Below, piece after piece: positions 25,216-35,703 of a DNA stretch of 64,000 nucleotides; position 1 is the stretch's first letter, and every line of letters begins with the position of its first letter. The notes under the pieces were generated by a model. It did no database searches. It had not been told where the DNA came from and was given only the letters and a program-made list of their open reading frames with translations. Position numbers and translations under genes: made by a program. Source of the stretch: Flavobacterium psychrophilum. GTDB taxonomy: Bacteria > Bacteroidota > Bacteroidia > Flavobacteriales > Flavobacteriaceae. The stretch is taken from positions 25,988 to 89,987 of the forward strand of contig CAMCFT010000015.1 of NCBI GenBank assembly GCA_945874225.1, read 5' to 3'.

Positions 25216-28200
25216 ATGAGTTTATCCACCATAAGTATAAAGAGACCAGTTTTAACAATCGTTTTGAACTTAACCATCGTTTTGTTTGGAATTATAGGAT
25301 ATAGTTTTCTGGGCGTTAGAGAATTCCCTTCGATAGATCCGGCCCAAATTTCAGTTCGAACCAATTATTCAGGAGCTAATTCTGATATTATTGAATCTCA
25401 AATTACGGAACCACTCGAAAAAGCAATCAATTCAATTGACGGAATTCGGAACGTAACTTCTTCAAGTACACAAGGAAGCAGCAATATTACGATTGAATTC
25501 AATTTGAATAAAAATCTGGAAGAAGCGGCCAATGATGTTCGTGATAAAGTTTCGCAAGCGGTAAGAAGTTTGCCAAAAGATATTGATGCACCACCAGTTG
25601 TTTCTAAGGCTGATGCCAATAGTGATGCTATCATTTCGATGACTATTCAAAGTGATTCCCGAAATGAATTAGAACTAAGCGATTATGCCGAAAATGTAAT
25701 CTCACAACGAATGGAAACCATTCCTGGTGTGAGTGGAGTTCAAATTTGGGGACAAAAAAAATTCGCAATGCGTTTGTGGATTGATCCCGTAAAACTAGCT
25801 TCTTATGGTTGCACCGTTTCCGAAGTTAGAGATGCGTTGAACAAACAAAATGTAGAATTGCCATCGGGAAAATTAACTGGAAGCAACACAGAATTGACAG
25901 TAAAAACAGTTGGAAACCTTTCAACTCCCGAAGAATTTAACAATATTATTATTCGCACTGATGGAGAAAAAACAGTTCGTTTAAGCGATGTAGGATCAGC
26001 TGTTTTGGGGCCGGAAAATATTGAAACTAAAATGAGTCAATCCGGTTTGCCATTAGTTGGTATTGGTATTGTACCAATGCCAGGAGCCAATTATCTTGAC
26101 ATTTCAAAGGAATTTTATAAAGAAGTAGAAACTTTAAAAAAGGATTTACCAAAAGATATTAAACTTAATGTAGCAATTGACAATACGCTTTTTGTAAAAA
26201 AATCAGTTCTCGAAGTGGCAGAAACATTAGGGATTTCATTACTTCTGGTGATTTTAATCATCTATTTATTTTTTAGAGATTGGGCAATTGCCTTCCGTCC
26301 ATTAATTGATATTCCCGTTTCATTGATTGCGACTTTCTTTATTATGTGGCTTTTTGGATTTTCGATAAATGTGTTGACTTTACTGGCAGTTGTCCTGGCA
26401 ACTGGATTGGTGGTTGATGATGGAATTGTAGTTACCGAAAATATTTTCAAAAAAGTCGAAGAAGGAATGTCGCCAATTGAAGCCGCAATTAAAGGTTCAA
26501 ACGAAATATTTTTTGCCGTAATATCTATTTCAATAACTTTGGCAGCGGTGTTTTTGCCGGTAATTTTTCTCGAAGGATTTGTGGGACGATTGTTTCGGGA
26601 ATTTGGCGTTGTTATTGGAGCCGCAGTATTGGTTTCTGCCTTTGTTTCTCTGACTTTAACACCAATGTTGAATGCTTATTTAATGAAAGGTGGAGAACAA
26701 AAAAAATCAAAATTTTATATCGCTACTGAACCTTATTTCCAAAAATTAAACAGCAGCTATGCCAGTGCTTTGGAGCGTTTTATGAAAAGGAAATGGTTGA
26801 GTTTCCCAATATTGTTTGTCTGTTTTGGATTGATTTTTTTATTTTTTAATTTAATCCAAAAAGAGACTGCTCCTTATGATGATCGAAGTGCAATAGTAAT
26901 GAGTGTGACCACAGCCGAAGGTTCTTCCTATGAATACACTGACCGATTTATGCAGGAAATTTCAAGATTAATAGACGATTCTATTCCCGAGAAAAAAGTG
27001 GCTTTAGTAATCACTTCCCCTGGTTTTATTGCTTCAGCTTCAAACAGCGGAAGAGTTAGAATTGCATTAGTAGATCCAAGCGATAGAAAAAGAACTCAAA
27101 AAGAAATTGCCGAAAAATTAACAAAATGGACTAAGAAATATCCGGAAGCAAAAACTTCGGTGACGGAACAACCTACAATTTCAGTAAACAGACGTGGAGG
27201 TTTGCCTATTCAGTATATTATTCAGGCACCAAACTTTGAAAAATTGCAGGAAAAAATTCCGTTATTTATGGATGAAGCCGCAAAAAATGAAACTTTTTCC
27301 ACAACAGACGTGAATCTGAAATTCAATAAACCTGAAATCAATGTCACCATTAATCGTGAAAAAGCCGAAAGTTTAGGGATTTCAGTAATTGATATTGCTC
27401 AAACTTTGCAACTTTCGTTAAGCGGGCAACGTTTTGGTTATTTTATGCGAAACGGGAAACAATACCAAGTCATTGGACAATTTGACCAAAAAGACCGTTC
27501 GAAACCATTAGATTTAACCTCTATGTTTGTCAAAAACAACAAAGGAGAACTCATTCAAATGGATAATGTTGTGACTATTGAAGAAAAAAGTAATCCACCG
27601 CAATTGTTTCATAATAACAGATACATGTCGGCAACAGTTTCTGCAGGACTTGCTCCAGGCAAAAGTATTAGCGACGGTATTGATGCAATGAATGAAATAA
27701 AAGCCAAAGTATTAGACGATACTTTCACCACTGATTTAGGAGGAGAATCCAGAGATTTTGTCGAAAGTAGTTCGAACACTTCTTTTGCTTTTGGATTAGC
27801 TTTGCTCTTGATATTTTTAATATTGGCGGCGCAATTCGAAAGTTTTATTGATCCTTTCATTATCATATTAACCGTGCCAATGGCTGTTGCTGGGGCTTTA
27901 TTTTCGTTGTGGTTGTTTGATCAAACCTGGAATATTTTCAGCCAGATTGGAACCATAATGTTAATTGGATTAGTAACCAAAAACGGAATCTTAATTGTGG
28001 AATTTGCCAATCAATTAAGAGAACAGGGAAAACCAAAATTAGAAGCTATATTAGAAGCATCTGAAGCGCGACTTAGACCAATTTTGATGACAAGTTTAGC
28101 TATTTCATTGGGTGCATTGCCAATCGCGTTGTCACTTGGAGCAGCATCAACGAGTAGAATGGGAATGGGAGTTGTCATCGTTGGCGGAACAATTTTCTCT

Positions 28201-28311
28201 TTGGTTTTAACCTTGTTTGTAATTCCTGCACTGTATTTATTGTGGTCAAAAGCCAGAAAACATTATCCTGAATTTGACCATATCGAAGAATATGAAAAAG
28301 AAAGTAAATAA
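25216..28311 (+). CDS. RND efflux permease, HAE1 (AcrB/MexB-like)
   Basis: 1031-residue proton-driven inner-membrane pump. Twelve membrane segments in the RND order: one at the N-terminus (ILTIVLNLTIVLFGIIGYSF), a large periplasmic porter loop, TM2-6 from about 335 to 490 including the relay residues in ATGLVVDDGIVVTENI, a second loop, and TM8-12 ending near 1015. The second relay element is LIGLVTKNGILIVEFANQL. It is full length. The TolC-type channel gene follows after 2 bp and the adaptor precedes it, so this is a complete tripartite exporter. Confidence 0.95.
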   Translation: MSLSTISIKRPVLTIVLNLTIVLFGIIGYSFLGVREFPSIDPAQISVRTNYSGANSDIIESQITEPLEKAINSIDGIRNVTSSSTQGSSNITIEFNLNKNLEEAANDVRDKVSQAVRSLPKDIDAPPVVSKADANSDAIISMTIQSDSRNELELSDYAENVISQRMETIPGVSGVQIWGQKKFAMRLWIDPVKLASYGCTVSEVRDALNKQNVELPSGKLTGSNTELTVKTVGNLSTPEEFNNIIIRTDGEKTVRLSDVGSAVLGPENIETKMSQSGLPLVGIGIVPMPGANYLDISKEFYKEVETLKKDLPKDIKLNVAIDNTLFVKKSVLEVAETLGISLLLVILIIYLFFRDWAIAFRPLIDIPVSLIATFFIMWLFGFSINVLTLLAVVLATGLVVDDGIVVTENIFKKVEEGMSPIEAAIKGSNEIFFAVISISITLAAVFLPVIFLEGFVGRLFREFGVVIGAAVLVSAFVSLTLTPMLNAYLMKGGEQKKSKFYIATEPYFQKLNSSYASALERFMKRKWLSFPILFVCFGLIFLFFNLIQKETAPYDDRSAIVMSVTTAEGSSYEYTDRFMQEISRLIDDSIPEKKVALVITSPGFIASASNSGRVRIALVDPSDRKRTQKEIAEKLTKWTKKYPEAKTSVTEQPTISVNRRGGLPIQYIIQAPNFEKLQEKIPLFMDEAAKNETFSTTDVNLKFNKPEINVTINREKAESLGISVIDIAQTLQLSLSGQRFGYFMRNGKQYQVIGQFDQKDRSKPLDLTSMFVKNNKGELIQMDNVVTIEEKSNPPQLFHNNRYMSATVSAGLAPGKSISDGIDAMNEIKAKVLDDTFTTDLGGESRDFVESSSNTSFAFGLALLLIFLILAAQFESFIDPFIIILTVPMAVAGALFSLWLFDQTWNIFSQIGTIMLIGLVTKNGILIVEFANQLREQGKPKLEAILEASEARLRPILMTSLAISLGALPIALSLGAASTSRMGMGVVIVGGTIFSLVLTLFVIPALYLLWSKARKHYPEFDHIEEYEKESK

Positions 28312-28313
28312 TT

Positions 28314-29627
28314 ATGACAAATTCTAAAATCCTATTTCAAAGTCTAGTCTTGTGCTTCTTTTGCATTGTGAAAATAAATGCTCAAGAAGTTTTAACTATC
28401 GAAGATGCCGTGAAAATAGCATTGGAAAATAACTATGAAATTAAAATTGCATCTAACAATTTAAATATTGATAAAACCAATGTAACTACTGGAAATGCAG
28501 GAATGTTGCCTAAAGTCACTGCTACATTAGTGGACAATAACGGCATTCAGAACCTTTCACAAACACTAGCAGACGGAACCGTAAATTCACTAGATAATGC
28601 CAAAAACAGTAATTTAAATTATGGTGTTGGTTTAGATTGGACCATTTTTAATGGTTTTAAAATGTTTGCCAAATTGGATCAATTAAAAGAATTGCAAAAT
28701 TTAGGAGAGACTCAATTAAAATTGACAATCATTACAAAAATAAGCAACTTAAATGCTGTGTATTTTGAATTGGTAAACCAACAACAACAATTGGCAGCAT
28801 TGGATACAACCATCGAAATTTCAAATCAACGTTTAACTTTGGCCAAAAACCGTTTCACGATAGGCAAAGCTTCTAAATTAGAAGTTTTGAATGCTCAAGT
28901 GGACCTGAATACAGATAGAACGAATCTTTTAAGACAAAAAGAATTGTATGCCAATACGAAAATCATATTGAATGAGGTAATGGCTCGTGATCCAAAAATT
29001 GATTTTAAAGTGGTGGATGTAATTGAAGTGGATAAAAGTTTATTACTTGCGGAATTAACTGCATTGGCTGAAAAACAAAATCCAGAATTAAAAACGCAAA
29101 TTATCAATCAAAGAATTTCGGAATTGCAATTGAAGCAAATAAAAGGCGATCGCTACCCGACTGTCAATTTGACGACGGGTTATGTCTTTTCAGAAAGCCA
29201 ATCAGGACTTGGTTTTACAACCCAATCGTCATCTAAGGGTCTTAATTATGGATTTCGAGCATCATTAAATTTGTTTGATGGATTTGCACAAAACCGAAAT
29301 GAAAAAATTGCAAAGATTGAAATTGACAATGCAAAATTGGCAATCGATCAGCAAAATCAGAAACTGAATTCACAAATAACGGCCTTTTATCAAACGTATT
29401 TAACCAATTTAGAATTAATTGATTTAGAATACGAAAACGAAGCTATTGCCAAGCAAAACTTAGAAATTACGGTAGATAAATTCCGGATTGGTACCATAAC
29501 CACTTTAGAATTCAGAACGGCACAATTGAATTATATCAATGCCAAAGTAAACTACAGTAAAGCTCAATTTCAAGCTAAATTATCCGAGATTTTATTGAAA
29601 GAAATAGCAGGAAATCTTTCTTTTTAA
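28314..29627 (+). CDS. TolC family outer membrane channel
   Basis: 437 residues. The signal peptide ends near KINAQ (about residue 24). The twofold outer-membrane efflux protein repeats follow: one begins at LTIEDAVKIALENNYEIKIA, and the second carries the long coiled-coil region with NLFDGFAQNRNEKI and the closing LEFRTAQLNYINAKVNYSKAQFQ. It forms the exit duct for the RND pump encoded 2 bp upstream. No terminator was found directly after it; AraC follows at 79 bp on the same strand. Confidence 0.93.
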   Translation: MTNSKILFQSLVLCFFCIVKINAQEVLTIEDAVKIALENNYEIKIASNNLNIDKTNVTTGNAGMLPKVTATLVDNNGIQNLSQTLADGTVNSLDNAKNSNLNYGVGLDWTIFNGFKMFAKLDQLKELQNLGETQLKLTIITKISNLNAVYFELVNQQQQLAALDTTIEISNQRLTLAKNRFTIGKASKLEVLNAQVDLNTDRTNLLRQKELYANTKIILNEVMARDPKIDFKVVDVIEVDKSLLLAELTALAEKQNPELKTQIINQRISELQLKQIKGDRYPTVNLTTGYVFSESQSGLGFTTQSSSKGLNYGFRASLNLFDGFAQNRNEKIAKIEIDNAKLAIDQQNQKLNSQITAFYQTYLTNLELIDLEYENEAIAKQNLEITVDKFRIGTITTLEFRTAQLNYINAKVNYSKAQFQAKLSEILLKEIAGNLSF

Positions 29628-29705
29628 AATATTCCTTAAGAAATTGTAATTGTTTCAATTATTTTCAATAGATTTAAATTTTTCTTTACTAAAGTAGTAT
29701 AAATC

Positions 29706-30629
29706 ATGAATAATAATCGGGCTCTAATCAATCCACCTCAATTATCTAACGAAAAATCGTTAAAAACGCTTGTGGAAAACAGAACCGTATATTCTTTGAA
29801 TCATTGTGAACTCAACCTCTTTGAAACCTATGAATCCTCAGCGTTGGTTCCGTTAAAATTCAATGATTTAGTGGTAACAAGCATGCTGAGAGGCAAAAAA
29901 GTAATGCACCTTTTTGATGATCCAAGCTTTGAGTATTTACCTGGTGAAACCGTTATAATTCCTTCGAATGTTGAAATGAAGATAGATTTTCCAGAAGCTT
30001 CAATCAATAATCCTACCCAATGCCTTGCTTTGGCGATAGACCAAACCAAGATAAATGATACGTTACATTTCTTGAATGAAAGATATCCGAAAGAAGGAAA
30101 TGATCAATTTTGGCATTTGAATTATCAAAATTACTTCTTTTACAATAATGTGGAATTGGCAACCACCATCAACAAATTGATAAAGGAATGCATGAGCACA
30201 TCAATTACAAAAGATATTCTGGCCGATTTGACTTTGCAGGAATTATTAATCCGTATTATTCAAACCCAGACTACAAAAGCAATAAATGATGGCTTATTCA
30301 CGGATCCAAAAAACCCAATTACACCTGTGATTGAATTCATCCGATTGAATTTGAAAGAAAATATCAATATGAAACATTTGAGCGAGAAAGCGAGTATGAG
30401 TTCCGCATCTTTCTACAGACTTTTCAAAAGAGAACTAGGAATGAGTCCGATAGAATTTATATTAGGTGAAAAAATTAGGTGCGCCAAAATATTACTAAAA
30501 AATCCAAAGATACAAATCAATGAAGTATGCTACTTGTCTGGATTTGAAGATTCAAATTACTTTATTCGATTGTTCAAAAAATACGAAGGAATTACGCCGA
30601 AACAGTATCAATTGCTATACGTGAATTAA
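29706..30629 (+). CDS. AraC family transcriptional regulator
   Basis: 307 residues with an N-terminal cupin-like sensing region (YLPGETVIIPSNVEM near 78-92) and a C-terminal AraC double helix-turn-helix: INMKHLSEKASMSSASFYRLFKRE, then the second helix pair ending in CYLSGFEDSNYFIRLFKKYEGITPKQYQ. Its stop lies one base from the stop of the convergent DUF779 gene. In many bacteria AraC, DUF779 and an aldehyde dehydrogenase occur together, so this probably controls the dehydrogenase rather than the efflux operon upstream. Confidence 0.92.
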   Translation: MNNNRALINPPQLSNEKSLKTLVENRTVYSLNHCELNLFETYESSALVPLKFNDLVVTSMLRGKKVMHLFDDPSFEYLPGETVIIPSNVEMKIDFPEASINNPTQCLALAIDQTKINDTLHFLNERYPKEGNDQFWHLNYQNYFFYNNVELATTINKLIKECMSTSITKDILADLTLQELLIRIIQTQTTKAINDGLFTDPKNPITPVIEFIRLNLKENINMKHLSEKASMSSASFYRLFKRELGMSPIEFILGEKIRCAKILLKNPKIQINEVCYLSGFEDSNYFIRLFKKYEGITPKQYQLLYVN

Positions 30630-30630
30630 G

Positions 30631-31005
30631 CTATTCTATAAATTTTAACGGCTCAAGCAATTGTTCTTCTTCCGGTGTAAAAATTCTATATTCAATTCGG
30701 AATGTCTTTTTCAAAGGTGTTTCCAAAGAAAATCCCCCTACCCCAAATGCATCAATTACATCCAAAGTAAAATGAGCATGTTTCCAATATTCAAATAAAT
30801 CCTTGTCAACCCAAAATTCAGTATCTTCAATTGTGCCAATGCAAACATCACCCAATCGTTGATAGAATCCTCCTTTTTCAAAACACTGTGGCTGCGTTCC
30901 TTCACAACATCCACCGGCCTGATAAAACATCAAATCCCCATGTTTCTCTTGTAAAATTTTAATTAATTCTACTGCTTTTTCTGTGGCTTCAATTCTTCGT
31001 ATCAT
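30631..31005 (-). CDS. DUF779 domain protein
   Basis: 124 residues with the Cys-rich signature QAGGCCEGTQPQCF near 36-49 and the DVIDAFGVGGFSLETP and FRIEYRIFTPEE regions typical of DUF779. The family is almost always coded next to an NAD-dependent aldehyde dehydrogenase, and the dehydrogenase gene is immediately upstream here on the same strand (290 bp, with repeats between). The cysteines suggest metal or redox chemistry. Function not established. Confidence 0.9.
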   Translation of the reverse strand: MIRRIEATEKAVELIKILQEKHGDLMFYQAGGCCEGTQPQCFEKGGFYQRLGDVCIGTIEDTEFWVDKDLFEYWKHAHFTLDVIDAFGVGGFSLETPLKKTFRIEYRIFTPEEEQLLEPLKFIE

Positions 31006-31021
31006 GTGTTTTTGATTTAAA

Positions 31022-31085
31022 ATAAACCGCTATAGACTTGATGTCTATGGGGTGGTTTGATCAGCAGACTAAAGTCTGCACGGTT
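31022..31085. repeat. Hairpin repeats between DUF779 and aldehyde dehydrogenase genes
   Basis: AAACCGC and GGTGGTTT enclose ATAGAC(TTGAT)GTCTAT. This is followed by GCAGACT-AA-AGTCTGC at 31064-31079. A third hairpin, ATGCACT-AA-AGTGCAT, lies at 31195-31210. The last two share the centre CTAAAG while the stems differ. Confidence 0.75.
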
Positions 31086-31235
31086 AAAAAATATAAAATT
31101 TAAACTGCAAATTCACAAATTTAAGTGAACCAATAAAAGCAAAAAAAAAATAATTTGCGAATTTGCGATAAAAGTTTTTGACCCTGAAAGGTAGATGCAC
31201 TAAAGTGCATATTTTTAACTATTTCTGTGACCAAT

Positions 31236-31268
31236 AAAACCTGACAAATCATACAATCTGTCAGGTTT
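31236..31268 (-). terminator. Terminator after the aldehyde dehydrogenase gene
   Basis: Stem AAACCTGACA...TGTCAGGTTT with a 12-base loop, 27 bp beyond the dehydrogenase stop. On the minus strand it ends in a short T-run only, so its strength is uncertain. Confidence 0.55.
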
Positions 31269-31294
31269 AAAATTAGTTAATAATCTGAAATCTA

Positions 31295-32800
31295 TTAAAA
31301 GAAACCTAATTTCTTTTTATCATAAGAAATCAACATGTTTTTGGTTTGACGATAATGTCCCAACATCATTTTGTGGTTTTCACGACCAATTCCTGATTGT
31401 TTGTAGCCTCCAAAAGGAGCGCCAGCAGGATAAGAATGGTATTGATTAATCCAAACACGACCCGCTTGAATCGCTCTTGGAACCTGATAAATTTCGTGCG
31501 CATCACGTGTCCAGACTCCGGCACCTAAACCATACATCGAATCATTTGCAATGGCAATCGCTTCTTCAGTAGTTTTGAAGGTGGTAACCGCTAAAACTGG
31601 CCCAAAGATTTCTTCCTGAAAAATACGCATTTTATTATTTCCTTTGAAAAGAGTTGGTTTGATATAATATCCTCCAGAAATATCACCTTCCATATGGTTT
31701 TCGCCTCCTCCAATTAACAATTCGGCTCCTTCTTCTTTTCCTAATTTAATATAGGAAAGAATTTTTTCTTTTTGAACCAAGGAAGTTTGCGCTCCCATCA
31801 TAGTGGTTCTGTCCAATGGATTCCCCATTTTTATTGCAGCCGTTCTTTCGATTACTCTGGCGATGAATTTATCATATATATCTTCGTGAATCAATAATCT
31901 TGAAGGACAAGTACAAATTTCACCCTGATTTAAAGCAAACAAAACAGCACCTTCAACGGCCTTATCAAAGAAATCATCATCAGCATCACCTACAGATTTC
32001 ATAAATATATTTGGAGATTTCCCGCCCAATTCCAATGTCACGGGAATAATATTTTCGGTAGCATATTGCATCACTAAACGACCTGTTGGCGTTGAACCTG
32101 TAAATGCAGCTTTAGACACTTTTTTATTGGTCACCAAAGCTCTACCAAGCTCAGCACCAAAACCGTTTACAATATTTACAACTCCAGGAGGAAGAATATT
32201 GCCTATCAATTCCATCAATACCAAAATAGAAATTGGTGTGCTTTCCGCTGGTTTTAAAACTACGGTATTCCCAGCAGCTAATGCCGGAGCAAGTTTCCAA
32301 ACAGCCATTAAAAGCGGGAAATTCCAAGGAATAATTTGAGCAATAACTCCTAAAGGTTCGCTTAAAGCTATAGAAACAGTTAGATTATCTAATTCAGCAA
32401 TAGAACTTTCCTCAGCACGAATTACTCCGGCAAAATATCTAAAGTGATCAATTGCTAAAGGAATATCTGCTGCTAAAGTTTCGCGAATTGCTTTCCCGTT
32501 GTCTATGGTTTCAACAGTAGCAATGTATTCCAGATTATCTTCAATGGCTTGTGCAATTTTGTTCAACAAATTACTGCGCTCGGTAACTGATGTTTTACCC
32601 CAAGTCTGAAAAGCTTCATACGCCGTGTCAACAGCTAAATCGATGTCAACCTTAGTGGAATGAGCTGCTCTGGTAAATACTTTTCCATCAATTGGAGATA
32701 CAACATCAAAATATTGACCCCCAATTGGTGCAACAAATTTTCCTCCAATATAATTATCATACGTTGCCTTAAATTCAGGTCTTTTTACTAAGTTGTCCAT
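31295..32800 (-). CDS. NAD-dependent aldehyde dehydrogenase
   Basis: 501-residue ALDH of the AldA/ExaC type that oxidises short aldehydes to acids. The cofactor fold shows FTGSTPTGR, the catalytic Glu is in [11 protein letters not shown], and the catalytic Cys is in [11 protein letters not shown] (second of two close Cys). The C-terminal [17 protein letters not shown] and YDKKKLGFF ending are typical of this subgroup, which is linked to DUF779 and AraC genes as here. Acetaldehyde or a similar aldehyde is the likely substrate. Confidence 0.94.
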   Translation of the reverse strand: MDNLVKRPEFKATYDNYIGGKFVAPIGGQYFDVVSPIDGKVFTRAAHSTKVDIDLAVDTAYEAFQTWGKTSVTERSNLLNKIAQAIEDNLEYIATVETIDNGKAIRETLAADIPLAIDHFRYFAGVIRAEESSIAELDNLTVSIALSEPLGVIAQIIPWNFPLLMAVWKLAPALAAGNTVVLKPAESTPISILVLMELIGNILPPGVVNIVNGFGAELGRALVTNKKVSKAAFTGSTPTGRLVMQYATENIIPVTLELGGKSPNIFMKSVGDADDDFFDKAVEGAVLFALNQGEICTCPSRLLIHEDIYDKFIARVIERTAAIKMGNPLDRTTMMGAQTSLVQKEKILSYIKLGKEEGAELLIGGGENHMEGDISGGYYIKPTLFKGNNKMRIFQEEIFGPVLAVTTFKTTEEAIAIANDSMYGLGAGVWTRDAHEIYQVPRAIQAGRVWINQYHSYPAGAPFGGYKQSGIGRENHKMMLGHYRQTKNMLISYDKKKLGFF

Positions 32801-32823
32801 ATTGTTATATATTTATTTTTTTT

Positions 32824-32831
32824 CAAAAATA
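32824..32831 (-). promoter_or_regulatory. -7 promoter box of the aldehyde dehydrogenase gene
   Basis: TATTTTTG on the minus strand fits TAnnTTTG, with a leader of about 17 nt; the nearest TTG is 26 bp upstream, slightly too far. The AT-rich rest of this 294-bp gap shows no gene. Confidence 0.35.
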
Positions 32832-33035
32832 GTTTCATATTCATCACCAGAATAGCACAATTCATTCAAATAGTAGCATTAAATTTTACTATGTGTTTTT
32901 TTAATGTTATTTTAGTATTAAATTAATAATTATTTAGGCTTTTATATAAACAATTCCTATTACAAAACCATTAGAACTTTTGAATTGAATTATAAAAAAC
33001 AAAAAAAATAATTTCTTACTCCAAACTGCAATCCT

Positions 33036-33043
33036 TATATTTG
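33036..33043 (+). promoter_or_regulatory. -7 promoter box of pheT
   Basis: TATATTTG, about 50 bp before the pheT start, with no clear -33 TTG. The leader would hold CCGAGACAGAAGGTCGAAC and no attenuator hairpin that I can see. Confidence 0.4.
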
Positions 33044-33094
33044 CACCCGAGACAGAAGGTCGAACTGACGAAGTAATCTCATTAAAATTGACAG

Positions 33095-35515
33095 ATGAAA
33101 ATATCTTACAACTGGTTAAAACAATTCATTAAAATAGACTGGAAATCCGAAGAAACAGCTGCTTTACTAACCGATTTAGGTCTGGAAGTAGAAATGGTCG
33201 AAAAATACCAATCAGTAAAAGGTGGGTTAGAAGGTATTGTTGTAGGCCACGTTCTTACTTGTATACAACATCCTGATGCCGACAGATTAAAAGTGACAAC
33301 AGTAGATTTAGGCGATGGCATTCCTGTTCAGATTGTTTGTGGCGCTGCCAATGTTGCTGCTGGGCAAAAAGTACCTGTTGCCACTATTGGAACCACCTTA
33401 TATGACAAAGAAGGTGTTTCTTTTCAAATCAAAAAAGGAAAAATTAGAGGTCAGGATAGCCACGGAATGATTTGCGCCGAAGATGAATTAGGTCTTGGAG
33501 AAAGTCACGAAGGCATTATGATACTTGACAATTCAATAAAAGCTGGAACAACTGCTGCGAGTGTTTTTAAAATAGAAAATGACGAAGTTTTTGAAATTGG
33601 ACTGACTCCAAATCGAGCTGATGCAATGAGTCATCTTGGAACTGCACGTGATTTAAGAGCTGGTTTGTCACAAACTGGTGTTATTGTTGAATTTATTACT
33701 CCCTCTGTGAGTAATTTTAGAGTCGATAAAAGAACCTTGAAGATTGATGTAAAAGTGGAGGAAACACTATTAGCTCAAAGATATTGCGGGGTCACCATTT
33801 CTGGAATCACAATAAAACCCTCTCCAAGCTGGTTGCAAAATAGATTGAAAGCAATTGGAATAAATCCAAAAAATAATATTGTAGATGTCACGAATTATGT
33901 TTTACACGAATTAGGACAACCGCTTCACGCCTTTGATACTTCAAAAATCAATGGAAAAATAATTGTAAAAACACTTCCTTCTGGAACCAAATTTACAACG
34001 CTCGATGATATAGAAAGAACTTTACACGAGGAAGACTTAATGATTTGTGACGAGAATGGACCTTTATGTATTGCCGGAGTTTTTGGCGGGAAAAGTTCAG
34101 GGGTTTCCGACACTACTACTTCTATTTTCCTCGAAAGCGCCTATTTTAATCCTGTGAGTATTCGAAAAAGTGCCAAAAGACATCAATTAAATACAGATGC
34201 TTCGTTCCGATTTGAAAGAGGAATTGATCCAGCCATAACAGAATACGCCCTGAAACGTGCCGCCTTATTGATTCAGGAAGTGGCCGGAGGTGAAATCACA
34301 TCAGACATTATTGATGTTTATCCAAAGAAAATTGAAGATTTTCCAGTGGTTTTGAATTTCAATAATGTTAAGAAAATTATTGGCCAGGAACTTCCAAAGG
34401 AAATCATTAAAAACATATTGGCATCATTAGAAATAAAAATTAATAGTGTATCTGATGCTGGATTAGGCTTAGTAATCCCTTCTTATCGCGTGGATGTTCA
34501 AAGAGAAATTGATGTCATTGAAGAAATCCTCAGAGTGTATGGGTATAACAATATTAAATTTTCGGAAAAATTAAACGCTACAGTTTCCATTGCGCCCAGA
34601 ACTGAAGATTACAAAGTTCAAAATATAATTGCAACCCAATTGAATTCTCAAGGATTTAATGAAATGATGGCAAATTCCTTGACGACTCCTTCTTATGTTC
34701 AATTATCAGAAAAGCTGAAAGAAGAACGCAATGTAATAATATTAAATCCATTAAGTAATGATTTATCAGCAATGCGACAATCATTATTGTTTTCGGGATT
34801 AGAAGCCATTTCATACAATATAAATCGCAGAAATGCAGATTTGAAATTTTTTGAATTTGGCAAAACCTACCATAAACTCCCTTCCGGTTACGAAGAAAAC
34901 AAACATTTAACACTGTTTATTACAGGAAACCGAAATCAGGAAAGTTGGACAAATACACAAAAACCTTCAGATTTCTTTTTATTCAAAGGCTATGTAAACG
35001 GCGTGCTTTCGAGATTGGGAATCCAAAAAACACAAAACCTTCCAATGACTTCCGATGTCTTTTCGGAAGGAATCGCAATTGGTTTTGGAAATGATATAAT
35101 AGTAGAATATGGTGTGGTGAAAAAATCAGTTTTAAAACATTTTGATATTAAACAAGAAGTTTTGTTTGCCGATTTTAATTGGGCCTTGATTTTGAAACTA
35201 CTTTCAAATAAAATAAAATTTACCGAAATTCCTAAATACCCGGAAGTTCGCAGAGATTTGTCATTGCTGTTGGATGACAGCATATCTTTTGATACCATTT
35301 ACAACATTGCCAGACAAACAGAGAAATCACTTTTAAAAGACATCAATTTATTTGATGTGTACCAAGGCAAAAATCTTCCCGAAGGCAAAAAATCTTATGC
35401 CGTGAGTTTTACCATTCAGGACAACACCAAAACCCTGACTGATGTTCAAATTGATAAAATTATGAGCAAATTGCAAAAGAATTTCGAAACGGAATTGGGT
35501 GCTAGTTTGAGGTAA
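33095..35515 (+). CDS. pheT: Phenylalanine--tRNA ligase beta subunit
   Basis: 806-residue beta chain of the alpha2-beta2 synthetase. Domains in order: N-terminal MKISYNWLKQFI, EMAP/tRNA-binding domain (about 40-150), B3/4 editing domain (about 200-380, with NIVDVTNYVLHELGQPLHAFD), B5 (about 400-475), catalytic-like core, and the C-terminal anticodon-binding FDX-ACB domain (FTEIPKYPEVRRDLSLL onward). It is full length. The alpha-subunit gene pheS is not adjacent, as in many Bacteroidetes. A strong terminator follows. Confidence 0.95.
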   Translation: MKISYNWLKQFIKIDWKSEETAALLTDLGLEVEMVEKYQSVKGGLEGIVVGHVLTCIQHPDADRLKVTTVDLGDGIPVQIVCGAANVAAGQKVPVATIGTTLYDKEGVSFQIKKGKIRGQDSHGMICAEDELGLGESHEGIMILDNSIKAGTTAASVFKIENDEVFEIGLTPNRADAMSHLGTARDLRAGLSQTGVIVEFITPSVSNFRVDKRTLKIDVKVEETLLAQRYCGVTISGITIKPSPSWLQNRLKAIGINPKNNIVDVTNYVLHELGQPLHAFDTSKINGKIIVKTLPSGTKFTTLDDIERTLHEEDLMICDENGPLCIAGVFGGKSSGVSDTTTSIFLESAYFNPVSIRKSAKRHQLNTDASFRFERGIDPAITEYALKRAALLIQEVAGGEITSDIIDVYPKKIEDFPVVLNFNNVKKIIGQELPKEIIKNILASLEIKINSVSDAGLGLVIPSYRVDVQREIDVIEEILRVYGYNNIKFSEKLNATVSIAPRTEDYKVQNIIATQLNSQGFNEMMANSLTTPSYVQLSEKLKEERNVIILNPLSNDLSAMRQSLLFSGLEAISYNINRRNADLKFFEFGKTYHKLPSGYEENKHLTLFITGNRNQESWTNTQKPSDFFLFKGYVNGVLSRLGIQKTQNLPMTSDVFSEGIAIGFGNDIIVEYGVVKKSVLKHFDIKQEVLFADFNWALILKLLSNKIKFTEIPKYPEVRRDLSLLLDDSISFDTIYNIARQTEKSLLKDINLFDVYQGKNLPEGKKSYAVSFTIQDNTKTLTDVQIDKIMSKLQKNFETELGASLR

Positions 35516-35575
35516 AATTTTGAACTATATAAGACATTAAAGGTCATTTAGGTTGGAGGCTTTTCGAATATAATT

Positions 35576-35621
35576 AAAAAAGATCTCAATTCTGAATAAT
35601 TTCAGAATTGAGATCTTTTTT
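35576..35621 (+). terminator. Terminator after pheT
   Basis: Perfect stem of about 19 bp (AAAAGATCTCAATTCTGAA with its complement) around a TAAT loop, then T7. It is symmetrical and could work in both directions. Confidence 0.9.
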
Positions 35622-35703
35622 TAGTTCTAGACCACTAAATAATTTTACTTCAGAGGAAGAAACATTATTAACTATATAATAATATCATTAAAACAGCAAA
35701 TTC

